Below are positions 1 to 9,272 of a stretch of 64,000 nucleotides of DNA, piece by piece (position 1 is the stretch's first letter; the number at the start of each line of letters is the position of its first letter). Made by a program: the position numbers and the translations under genes. The stretch is from Rebecca billardiae RCC1528 (Eukaryota; Haptophyta): NCBI GenBank assembly GCA_965240325.2, contig OZ251227.1, positions 124,001 to 188,000 on the forward strand, written 5' to 3'. The notes below the pieces were generated by a model that saw only the letters and a program-made list of their open reading frames with translations, searched no databases and was not told where the DNA came from.

Positions 1-52
1 CCCGCGGCCGGCGCGCCCGCCGCGGCCGGCGCGGCGGCGGGCGCGGCCGAGT

Positions 53-83
<31 letters not shown>

Positions 84-2093
84 TGCGTGCTCGGCGGGCC
101 GCGCGCGCTTCCTCGCGCGCGGCGGTGGCGCGAGGCGCGCAACGGCGCACTCCACGGCCGCGCGCCACCGCCGCGCCCAGCCGGCGTCCACCATGAGCAG
201 CGCGGGCGCGGAGGGCGGCGCGGAGGGCGATGAGGGCGCGCGCGCCGCATCGGCGGCCGGCGCCGCCGCTGCGCCGCCCGCCGCCGCCTCCGCCGCTGCA
301 GACGCGCCCGCCGCGCCGAGCGCGCTCGCGAGCGCGGCGGCGGCGGCGGGCGGCAGCGGCAGGCCCGCGTCCGCCAGCGCGAGCGCGTCGAGCCGCAGGC
401 TCCGCTGCGCACGCCGCGCGGCGCGGCGCGGGCGGTGAGCGCGCGCACGGGCGCGGTGAGGGAGGGCGCGCGGCGCGGCCGGCGGCGCGCGCTCGGCGCG
501 GCGCGCGGCCGGCGGCGCGCGCTCGGTCGAGCGCCGCCGCGCGCACCAGCCGCTGCGCGCGCGCCGCGGCCGCCTCGTCGGCGGACGCGGCGCACTCGTC
601 GCACGCGGGCTGCGCGTCGTGCAGCTCGGTGCTCCGCGGGAACAGCTGCAGCACCGCCTCCCACGTCGGCCCGTCGACCAGCCGCGTGTGCGCGCGCGCG
701 TGCCGCCGCCCGTGTGCGCACAGCGCGGCGCTGTTCGCGTCCGCGCCCAGCTCGGCGCGCGCGCAGCTGGCTTGCACGCGGCGCACGGTCGACTCGGCCA
801 GGTGGAAGGTGCGCTGCGCCGGCGCGTCGGCGGCCGCGCCCGCGCCCGGCGCCGCGCCGCGCGCACGCGCGCCGAGCCGCGCCTTCAGCGCCGCCATCGC
901 GCCTCGGCTCGCGGCCGCGGCCGCCGCGCCCGCGAGCTGCGCGCGCGTGCACGGCACGCAGTAGCAGCGGGGCGCGCTCGGCCGCGCGCCCGCGGGGCTG
1001 ACGCCGTGCGCGCGCACGAGCGCGTCGTACACGGGCGCGCGCACGCGCTTGGCCCGCGCCGCCGCCGCCGGGTGCAGCCGGCCGTGCGGGCACAGCAGCG
1101 CCGACAGCTCGATTGGCCCGAGCACTGACGCAGGCGCGCGCGCTGACGCAGGCGCGCGCGCTGACGCAGGCGCGCGCGCTGACGCAGGCGCGCGCGCTGA
1201 CGCAGGCGCGCGCGCTGACGCAGGCGCGCGCGCTGACGCAGGCGCGCGCGCTGACGCAGGCGCGCGAGCGCCGGCCGGCGCGCCGCCGCCGCCGCCGCCG
1301 TCCGCGCCGCCGTCCGCGCCGCCGCCGAAGCCGAGCTCGGCGGCGGCGGCGGCGTCGAGCTCGGCGTGCGACCAGAGCTCGAGCCACGCGCTCGGCACCC
1401 AGCAGTACCCGCCCTCGCCCGCCTCGTCCGCCGCGGACCGCTTGGCGGCGGCGGCGGCGGGCGCGGCCGCGCCGTGCGCCCGACCGGCCGCGCGCCGCTT
1501 GTGCGCGCGCCCGCCGTCCGCGCCCGCCGCGTCGCGCGCCGCCGCGGCCTCCTCGGCGTCCCACGCGGCGAGCGCGGCGCGCGACGCGCGCACGCTCTCC
1601 TCCGCGCCCGGCGGCTCGAGCTGCGCCGACAGCGCGCCCACCTCGCGCCGCCGCGCCTCGAGCGCCGCCTCGAGCGCCGCGCCGCGCGACGCCCAGCCGT
1701 CAGCGGCCGCGCGCAGCGTCGCGGCCTCGGCGCGCAGGGCGGCGCAGAGCGGCACGGGCGGGGCGGGCGGGCCCGCACGCGCCTCGCCGGGCGGCGGCGC
1801 GGCGCGCACCCGGCGGTACACCAGCATGTACGCGCTCGTCGAGGTGAACGTCGCGCAGTCGCCGCCGCCCGCCGCCGCCGCCGCCGCCTCGGCCTCGGCG
1901 GCGCGCGGCGCGGGCGCCGCGCGCGCCGCGTCGGCGGGCGCGCACGCGCCGCTGCGGCTGCTGCCGCCGCACGCGCTGTCGACGGCGGCGGCCGCGGGAG
2001 CGGCGGCCTCGCCGCGTGCGCTGCTCGGCTCGGGCGCCGCGGTGGCCCCGCCACGCGCCTTGCCACCGGCGCGCGCCCGGCGCGCCCCCGCGC

Positions 2094-2124
<31 letters not shown>

Positions 2125-3486
2125 GCGCCGCGCTCGCGAGCCGCCCGCCGCCGGCTCGGCGTCCGCGCCGGCGTCGGCGGCGGGGCTGGTCGCTCGCGCG
2201 CGCCTAGGCGGGCGTGCGCCCACGGCCGCCTGCTCCGCGCCGCCGCCCGCACCCGCGCCGCGCACGCCCGAGCGAACGGCCGAGCGCGAGCGCGGCCGAG
2301 CGGGCGGCGCGCTCGGCGCGGCGCGGCGCGCGCCGCCCGCCGCGTCAGCGTGCTCGCCGTCGTCGGCGTGCTCCGCGCCGCCCACGCCGCCGCGCGCGCC
2401 CGCCTCGGCGGGCGCCGCCCCCTCCGCCGCCTCCGCCGCCGCGCCCTCCGCGCCGCCCGCCCCCTGCTGCCCCTGCCCCTGCCCCTGCTGCTGCCCCTGC
2501 CCCTGCTGCTGCCCCTGCTGCTGCTGCTGCTCTGCGCGGCCGTGCGCGCGCTGGCGCTGCTTCTCTCTGGCCGTGCGCGCCGTGTCGGTGGGCCCGCGGA
2601 CGTAGCAGACGGCCTCGTCGTTGAGGTGGACCCAGGGCCACTCGCGCACGTCGGGCGGCGCGCGCGCGTCGCCGCCCTCCGCCGCCGCGCCCGCGCCCGC
2701 CTCCGCCGCGTCGCCCGCCGCCGCGGCCGCGGCCGCGCCGCCGCGCTCGGCCGCGGCCGCGCCGCCGCCCTCGAGCTCGGGGTCGCGGCGCACGGTGGCG
2801 ATGTAGTGCCCGCTCTGCGCGGCGTTGCCCAGGTGCGAGAGCACCGCGCACAGCTCGTACACCGCCTCCCCGTCCGCCCCCGCGCCCTCGCACCACGCGC
2901 CCAGCCGCAGCCGCTCCGGGAAGGAAAACGGTTCGGCGGTCTTGCGCCGCGCGCCAGACGCGAGGTCGTACGCGTAGCGCAGGAGCTGCAGCGTGAGGAC
3001 GGGGGGCAGCGCGCGGAGGACGGTGCGGCGCGTGGCGTCGCACTTCCTCGCGCACGCCGCGCACGCGTACTGGTCCGCCCCGCTCAGCTCCTCCGCGCCG
3101 AGGCACGCGGCGAGCGCGCCCTGCAGCGTGCGCTGCCCTCGCACAGGCAGCTCAAGGGCGTAGAAGGGGTGGGTGCGGCAGGAGTTGTCGGAGAGGCGGG
3201 CGCAGCCGCTGCACCGCGTCTCGTGCGAGAGCTGCCCGGCGAACGTCCGCGGCACCGCCTCCCGCGCCGCCCGCCCCAGCCCCGCGCACGCCTGCAGCCG
3301 CCCGTCCACAAAGCTGAGCAGCAGCTGGAGGAACTCCTGCGCGTCTTGCTGCAGGGACGCGTTCAGCCGCAGGGCGCGCACGAGGGCGTGCGGCCGGACG
3401 AGGAGGGGCGCGCCGCACTGGAGGCGCGCGAAGGTCTCCTGCAGCTCGGTGAGCACGCACTGCGAGCCGCCGCCGCCGCCACCCTC

Positions 3487-3517
<31 letters not shown>

Positions 3518-4020
3518 GCCGCCGGCTCGCGCGGCCACGCGTACAGCGCGGCGCGGATCTCGGCGTGCATGAAGAGCATCTGCAGCAGCGCGTTCATGTA
3601 GCACGTGTTGCCCAGGTTCGCCAGCCCCGCGTGCCCGCGCGCGATCAGCGGCTCCTCCGACTGCGCGCGCGCGCGCGCGCGAACCCGCGTGCGGCCCGCC
3701 CGCGTCACGCGTGCGCGCGCGCGCGCGGCGCGCGCGCCGCGATGCCGGCGGCGGGCGCGGGCGCGTACCACGAGCTCGCGCAGCTCGAGCCGCGGGTCCG
3801 CGCCGAGCGTCGCCAGCGCAGCGGGCTTCTTCGCCCAGCACCCCTTGGTGCGCGCGTAGAAGAGGCATGACGGGTTGCGCGCGCAGTTGCTCGGCTTGCG
3901 CGCATGCGAGCGGCGGCTGCACTCGAGGTGCTCGGCGTACTGCTCGCGCAGCAGCGCGTCGGTGAGCGTGCCGTCCCACGCCGTCGGCGCGGGGGATGGC
4001 GACGGCCGGCTCCGGCGCAT
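1..4020 (-). CDS. USP48: USP48/UBP26-type ubiquitin-specific protease, C-terminus cut by window edge
   Basis: A cysteine protease that removes ubiquitin from proteins; plant UBP26 and animal USP48 act mainly in the nucleus. The start is the ATG at 4020. Exon 1 (4020-3769) carries the NPSCLF segment, then a 108-bp GT-AG intron (3768-3661) keeps the frame and has no stop. Exon 2 holds the Cys box LANLGNTCYMNALLQM (Cys104), QQDAQEFL, two Cys pairs of a zinc ribbon (CSGC, CAAC), the His box QSGHYIATV (His369), and HLNDE (Asp432). The catalytic domain closes with YMLVYRR near 1826, after a low-complexity insert of more than 200 residues rich in Gln, Ala and Gly. Downstream, YCWVPSAWL (near 1400) and LCPHGRL (near 1090) resemble DUSP segments of USP48. 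The frame stays open to base 1, so the end is missing; another intron near 400-540 is possible. The family is certain; the exact subfamily rests on these motifs. Confidence 0.88.
1126..1266 (-). repeat. 18-bp minisatellite inside the USP gene
   Basis: About eight perfect head-to-tail copies of an 18-bp unit (GCTGACGCAGGCGCGCGC on the plus strand). In the USP frame each unit encodes PASARA, so the array adds about 48 residues between the two DUSP-like parts without breaking the frame. Identical copies point to recent slippage. Confidence 0.95.
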
Positions 4021-4178
4021 CACGCTCGGCGTCGGCGCAGCTCGCGAGGGTCCGCCGAATCCGTCTCGGCCTCTTGGCCTTGAGCCTTCGGCGTTCGGGG
4101 TTCGGGTGCGCAGCGTCGGCCGCCACCCGCCGCCACCTCGGCACCCGTCCGCGAGCAAGCCGCCGCCGCACACACGCG
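4021..4178. promoter_or_regulatory. Divergent promoter gap, USP48-like / MGST3-like
   Basis: Only 158 bp separate the two start codons of oppositely oriented genes, so both promoters must lie here or overlap the coding starts. No TATA box is visible; the stretch is GC-rich. A bidirectional promoter is inferred from the geometry only. Confidence 0.45.
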
Positions 4179-4750
4179 ATGGGCCTCACGAACTCGAAGG
4201 CAGCGCCGCTCGAGTGCCCGGCCGTGCGGATCACGCCCGAGTACGGCTACGTGCTCATGGTGCTCGCGCTCTCGTGGGTTCTCAACATGTACCTCACCTT
4301 CCTCGTCGTGCAGGCGCGTGCGTGCGCGCGCGCGCACGGCGCGCAGCGCGCACGCGCGCGAGCGTGCGCGCTCACCGCCGCCGCGTCGGCTGGCACGCGC
4401 AGGCGCGGCGCAAGTACAACGTCAAGTACCCCACGCTGTACGCCCCCGACTCGCACCCCTCCGCGGACGCGTTCAACTCGGTGCAGCGCGCGCACCAGAA
4501 CACGCTCGAGACGTGGGCGCCGGTGATGCTGCTGATGCTCGGCGTGGGCGTGCCCGCCCCGCGCGAGGCGGCGTCGTGCGGGCTGCTGTGGGTGCTCGGC
4601 CGCTTCGCGTACGGCGCCGGGTACGCGGCGAAAGGGCCGGAGGGCCGGCTGCTCGGCTTCATGGCCGCGACGTTTGGCGGGCAGTTCCCGCTGATCGGCC
4701 TGGCCGCGTACCACGGGGCCAAGATGGCGGCCGTGCTGCGCGCAGCCTGA
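4179..4750 (+). CDS. MGST3: MAPEG-family glutathione transferase/peroxidase, MGST3-like
   Basis: A small four-helix membrane enzyme of the ER or outer mitochondrial membrane that conjugates glutathione or reduces lipid hydroperoxides. Exon 1 starts at ATG 4179 (TPEYGYVLMVLALSWVLNMY, helix 1). Exon 2 (4403-4750) has the MGST3 signatures ARRKYNVKYPTLYA, FNSVQRAHQNTLE and GRFAYGAGYA. The joined protein is about 160 residues, usual for MGST3. The acceptor is the AG before 4403. The donor is ambiguous: GTGCAG at 4308 gives FLV-ARRKYN, while GC at 4314 gives FLVVQ-ARRKYN and would be a GC-AG intron. Both keep the frame. It shares a 158-bp divergent gap with the USP gene. Confidence 0.9.
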
Positions 4751-6459
4751 GCCCGCTCAGGCGGGGCGTCGCAGCGCCTCCTGTGCCGTAGCAGAGGTGG
4801 GGGGAGCGGCCCTGTCGCGCGCTGAGTACTAGCTCGGCGCGCCCGGCCTGGGCGCCCGCCCAGTGGCGGCATCCGCGCACTGGCGCGTTCGGCGGCGTTG
4901 ACGGCCTGTTTTATTTCTACGAGAGCCCAACGGCGACATTCGCCAAAACGCGGGTAAAATGGCGGCTTGCGGCTTGCCCGCTGGTGGGTGCCGGCGCAAT
5001 TGCAGAGTAGTGATGGCACGTCGTTGGCGCATGTTCGTACTAGGGCGCTGAGCTGTAGCGAAAGGTGTTGCCAAGACATGCTGCTTGCTTCGCCATGACA
5101 CAGAGGTCACTCGCAGCGCACGGCAGTGTGACGATCGCCACGCCGCGGCAGCAGACCGCAGTAGTTGCGACTTGCGGGCGCGCTGCAAGCTGCAAGCACT
5201 CTGCCTTGGCTGCGTCGCGCCCGTGTCAGCTGGTGAACCAGGATACTTGAACAACAGATGGACTGCAAATGATTCCAGCTCTACTCGGTCCGCCACCACT
5301 TCCTTGTCGAGCGTGAGATGTTTCTGTTGCGTGCGCTCGCATGCAGCTACTGCCGGCCTGCATTTGAACGTGGTCACGGCAGGTTGGTGGGCCGGTTGCT
5401 GAAGCCTCCTCGGCGTAGATGACGACAAGGTGCGTGCCACGCGCACCCATGACGCGCGGAAAGGCGTGCACACGCGTCCTCGCGCATCTAGCAGGCTGCA
5501 GTCTTGGACAAGATGATGAGAACAAGCCTGCCAGTGCCTCGCCGCGCGGGCGCGAGCGCGCGGAGAGTTCTAGGATCCGACCCATGGTGTTGGGTGTACC
5601 TCGTGTGCGACAATGGCGAGGCGGACGAGAGCCGCAACTGGATTCCTGCACTCACCGGTCACTGAGGAGTGCAGGAATCGCGTTCCTCGCGCACGTGGGG
5701 GCCGCCATCGGCCGTGAGAGGTACACCCAACGGGGCGTGACACCGATTCCCACTGGCGGCCAAGGGTTTGTCGCCGTGACATAGTAAATGGAATCTGGTA
5801 GAAATAAAACAGGCCTGACCTTGCTGACGCTGGGTCGCCGCGGAGGCCGAGGCCCGTGGCCCGCCATCGCCGTCAAGCGCACATCGGCACAGCGCATCAA
5901 TCAGAGTGGCCCTGGTAGCAATAATTAGCGCAAATGTCTGTCATAATTTTCAAATGAATAATAATGATGATGGGGAAAATCGCATATCATTGCATATCGA
6001 TCGATCCGATGCGCGCGTCGCGTATGATATATATACTATATGCGCATATATGCATCTCATATATATATATATCATGACATAATAAGCTTAGACTATATAA
6101 TAAGCGCAGTCATATCATCATAATTAATACTGCGTCTGCTTACTGCTACCGGTCACCGGCCGAGATAGCACTTTTAGCAGCGCGCAGGACTCACAAGTCG
6201 TCGCGCGATTATAATCGGATACATGATCCGACTGGCGACTGCGCCTGGCAGGGCCTTGATCCGTTGATGCGCCCACCACGGTAGTTCAAGTTCACACTAC
6301 TGCTAGTTGCAGCTCGCCCACTCGCCAGCATCACCAGCATGTGGCCCGCGCCCATCGGCTGCCGCAGCCGTAACGATTACGAACGCGCCGCGGCCCGCCT
6401 GCGGGTGAGCCAGCTGGCCGTGCAGAGGGAGTAGGCGCCCGTGCCCGCCTCCTGGGTCC
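4751..6459. other. Intergenic region without a supported gene
   Basis: Contains the 0.9-kb inverted-repeat element annotated separately (4899-5819). From about 5920 to 6130 there is an AT-rich island with ATATAT runs. The short open frames here show neither conserved motifs nor the codon bias of the neighbouring genes. No RNA gene was seen. Confidence 0.7.
4899..5819. mobile_element. Non-autonomous DNA transposon (MITE-like) with 18-bp TIRs and TGAC target duplication
   Basis: The sequence GGCCTGTTTTATTTCTAC at 4903-4920 has an exact reverse complement at 5798-5815. Each side is flanked by the direct tetranucleotide TGAC (4899-4902 and 5816-5819), as expected for a target-site duplication. 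The 913-bp body has no convincing transposase frame. Inside it is a nested hairpin: GTTGGGTGTACCTC (5589-5602) pairs with 5718-5731, and GATTCCTGCACTC (5641-5653) pairs with 5667-5679. Four-base duplications are short, so chance is not fully excluded, but TIR and duplication together make a DNA element the best reading. Confidence 0.6.
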
Positions 6460-7545
6460 TCATCCCGCGCCGCGCGCCTTGCGCACCTTGCGCAGCGCGT
6501 ACGCCAGCGAGGTGCGCAGCCCGGCCGTGAGGACGCCCTTCAGGCTCTGCGTGGCGGAGGGGCCGCGCACGACGCGCGCCACGGCGCTCTGCACGGCGGC
6601 GCGCAGCGCGGGGCGCGGCGCTCGGGCAGCCGCGTGCACAGCGCCCGCGCTGGTGCTCCCAGGCGCGGCGAGCGCGCACACACGCTCGCGCACGCGCGGC
6701 GGCAGCGCAGCCAGCCGCAGCTCCGTCGTCTCCGCGCGCACGCACTGCTCAAGGCTGCGCTCGACCGCCGCACTCGGCGCGTGCGCGCCGCGGGCCTCCG
6801 CCGGCACGGCGCGCACCGCGGGCGCGCACGCCTCCACGGGGGGCGCGTACAGCCGGCGGAACTCCGCGAGGTGCGGCCGCACCAGCTTGTCCACCTTGCG
6901 CGGGTCCTCCGCGACGCCCATCCGCACGTCCCCCGCGTACGACAGCCCCGCGAGTGCGCGGTACAGCTCGAGCTCTGGGAAGTGCGCCGGCAGCTGCAGC
7001 AGCGCGGCTGAGAGCGCAGAGGCGTGGTTGGCGGCGAGGGCGCGCTCGAGGGGCTCGGGAGGGCCGACGAGCGTGCGCACGGGCTTGTGCAGCCGGCCGC
7101 TCACGTACAGCGTCTCCCAGCCGAGCAGGTCCGCGCTGAGGTCGGCCATGCTGATCACGCCATACTTGATCAGCCGGCCGGCCGGTGCGCGCGCTTCCGG
7201 GGCGGGGTGCGGCACGGCCGTGTTGAAGTAGACGCGCGCGCCGTAGGCCTGCTGCAAGTGCGCCACGGCGCGCGGGCCGAGCACGCCAAACGCAGAGTAG
7301 TGCGAGCGGTTGGCGCGCAGGTTCGCCGCGTGCCACGCGACCGGGTCGGCGACCGCAAAGAGGAAGTCGACCATCTTGCCCGCGTCCGCCGCACCCCCCT
7401 CGAGCTGCGCGCTGTCTCGCGCTGGTGCTGCGCCGCTGCACAGGTGCTGCTCGAACACGCCCGAGCCATACGCGACGGCGTAATCCATGGGCGGCATCGC
7501 GCGCACGACGGACGCGAGGAAGTCGTCCGTCGCGCTCGCCGCCAT
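6460..7545 (-). CDS. TAM41: Mitochondrial phosphatidate cytidylyltransferase TAM41
   Basis: Makes CDP-diacylglycerol from phosphatidic acid and CTP at the matrix side of the inner mitochondrial membrane, the first step toward cardiolipin. The start is the ATG at 7545 (MAASATDDF); the frame is open further upstream but has no earlier ATG. The 361-residue protein matches the family along its length: YGSGVF (27-31, nucleotidyltransferase loop), KMVDFLFAVADPVAWH (Asp60), HYSAFGVLGP, RLIKYGVIS, LYVSGRLHKPV, LAGLSYAGDVRM, VRPHLAEFRRLY and the C-terminal QSLKGVLTAGL. The usual length is 320-450 residues. A mitochondrial presequence is not obvious. Single exon, head to head with the orphan gene at 7708. 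Confidence 0.95.
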   Translation of the reverse strand: MAASATDDFLASVVRAMPPMDYAVAYGSGVFEQHLCSGAAPARDSAQLEGGAADAGKMVDFLFAVADPVAWHAANLRANRSHYSAFGVLGPRAVAHLQQAYGARVYFNTAVPHPAPEARAPAGRLIKYGVISMADLSADLLGWETLYVSGRLHKPVRTLVGPPEPLERALAANHASALSAALLQLPAHFPELELYRALAGLSYAGDVRMGVAEDPRKVDKLVRPHLAEFRRLYAPPVEACAPAVRAVPAEARGAHAPSAAVERSLEQCVRAETTELRLAALPPRVRERVCALAAPGSTSAGAVHAAARAPRPALRAAVQSAVARVVRGPSATQSLKGVLTAGLRTSLAYALRKVRKARGAG

Positions 7546-7707
7546 GCTGCCAGAGTGATTAATACTGATGGACGAGGAATCCGGCAATAAATCCAATCAT
7601 CTGCGGCCGGGCTGAAAGTTGGGCGGCGGGCGCGTCCGGCGGCATCAAAGCACATTCGTGCGCCGAGCGAGGGAGTCGGAGTCGTGGCGGGGTCCGGCGC
7701 GGCCGGG
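7546..7707. promoter_or_regulatory. Divergent promoter gap, TAM41 / orphan gene
   Basis: 162 bp between opposite start codons. It includes a short AT-rich patch (about 7555-7600) next to the TAM41 start. A shared promoter is inferred from spacing. Confidence 0.4.
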
Positions 7708-8094
7708 ATGGAGGCCGCCACGCAAGAGAGCGGGGCGGTGCCGAGGCGGCGATTAGAGCTGGTGTGCCGGCTGGGGGAGCAGCCAGTGGAGGAGGGTGCA
7801 CATGGCGACGGTCTGGAGAAGGTCTTCTACGAGGGCTACGTGCAGGAGCGCCGGCCGCAGCCGCGGTACGCGTTCGATGCGTACGGGTACGGCGGCCTCA
7901 CATCCGACTTTGGCCTCGGCATCGATGCCACGCTTGACTGGATCCTCGATCACGCGTACAACTCGTGGGGCGCCCCAAACAAGTGGCACCCGGCCACGAA
8001 CCTTGGCATGATGATCGAGTTCCGCATGTGGGGCAGCGACATCCCCATCGTGAGCGGGTTTGTAGAGGGCAGCTTTGGCTACCTCGCCCCCTGA
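7708..8094 (+). CDS. Orphan 128-residue protein
   Basis: Family not recognised. The first ATG is at 7708 and the stop at 8092-8094. The N-terminal third is charged; the rest is rich in aromatics and Gly (YAFDAYGYGGL, LDWILDHAYNSWGAPNKW, MMIEFRMWGSDIPIV). Such Trp/Tyr/Met content does not arise in random GC-rich frames, which supports real coding. There is no signal peptide and no clear membrane helix. A mitochondrial role would fit the divergent pairing with TAM41, but this is a guess. The start could lie in an unseen upstream exon. Confidence 0.6.
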   Translation: MEAATQESGAVPRRRLELVCRLGEQPVEEGAHGDGLEKVFYEGYVQERRPQPRYAFDAYGYGGLTSDFGLGIDATLDWILDHAYNSWGAPNKWHPATNLGMMIEFRMWGSDIPIVSGFVEGSFGYLAP

Positions 8095-9272
8095 CCCGCA
8101 GCCTCCCGGGGACGTCACGGCAAGCACCACGCACCGAGTGTGGTGTCTGCTCACAGGCCACCCGCGGGCGGAGCCACCTCATCCGTCGCAGGCCCAGCTG
8201 TCGCATCCCCGGGCCGCCTCAAGCGATTACGATTGCGTCATGCCGGGCGATGGCGATGGCGGCGATGGCCGGCACGATCGCGAGCATCAGCACTCCGAGC
8301 GCCCGACGTCCGGACGGTCCGGACACTGTCACTGGACAGCGCAGTCGCACGTCGTCACGCGCGATCGCCGATATATACAGCATATTTAACGTCGTGCTGG
8401 CATGCATCAATGGGCAGCAGGTGCGCCGCGCTGATCAGGCTATTTGTAATTTATTACTAATTAGTGAGTCGGATGCGTCATTGACATTGGAGTCCGAGTA
8501 GTCCGACGAGCGCATAAATCACCCATAAGCTGTCGATCGATCTGTCGTCATCTGAGTCAGCCCAACGTGCGCGGCCGAGGCCCGAGCCGCAGGCTGAGGC
8601 GGCGCGGCACAGCCGCAGCGCCGAGCTCACAGCAGCAGTCACGGACACGGCACACGGGCACGGCCACACGGGACCGCTCAGCCTCAGTGTCCGACTCGGA
8701 CTCCGTCAGGCGTCAGACGCTGAGTCAGTGAGTCACTCGGACACGAGCTGCCGCCGAGTCATGGGCATGGCCTGCCACGAGCATATATGTGCGCGCACAG
8801 GCGCATGCGCACTCAGTCTCACAGCTAGCTCTGTGCTCGACCGTACAGCTCACTGACTCAGCAGTCAGTCGTCGTCGTGATTATAATTATATTAAAACTA
8901 TAATATATATGCATATATATTTATTATTAACTGATCGTCATTATCAGCCGCATCATATATATATGCCTACCATACGTCGTTAAATATATTATATATATGC
9001 CTGATATGAGTAGATGACTAATAGATATATGATCAGATGAAATAATGAATTGACCGACTCTGAGCATCATGATGAAATATGAATTCATGACGATGATGCA
9101 CTGATGACGACGCAGGCATCAGCATGCATGACTCCGCCGATCCGACCGTGCTGCGGCCGAGTCGCTATAGTACCGCCCGCAGTATATGCCGTACGCAGCC
9201 ACCGACGGACAGCGTGAACGTCGGCAGCGCGCCAGCCGACAAGGCTCACCAGGCCAAGGTGGGACCACCTCG
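8095..9272. other. Intergenic AT-rich and AGTCA-rich region
   Basis: No gene supported. The segment 8640-8880 is dense in GAGTC, TGAGTCA and CAGTGACT words. The segment 8880-9030 is AT-rich with ATATAT runs. GC content is far below that of the flanking coding DNA. Confidence 0.7.

Noticed and set aside
1126-1266. Regular repeats as a possible CRISPR array
   Set aside because: Units are head to tail without spacers and in frame within a gene; the same applies to the 120-bp TPR units.
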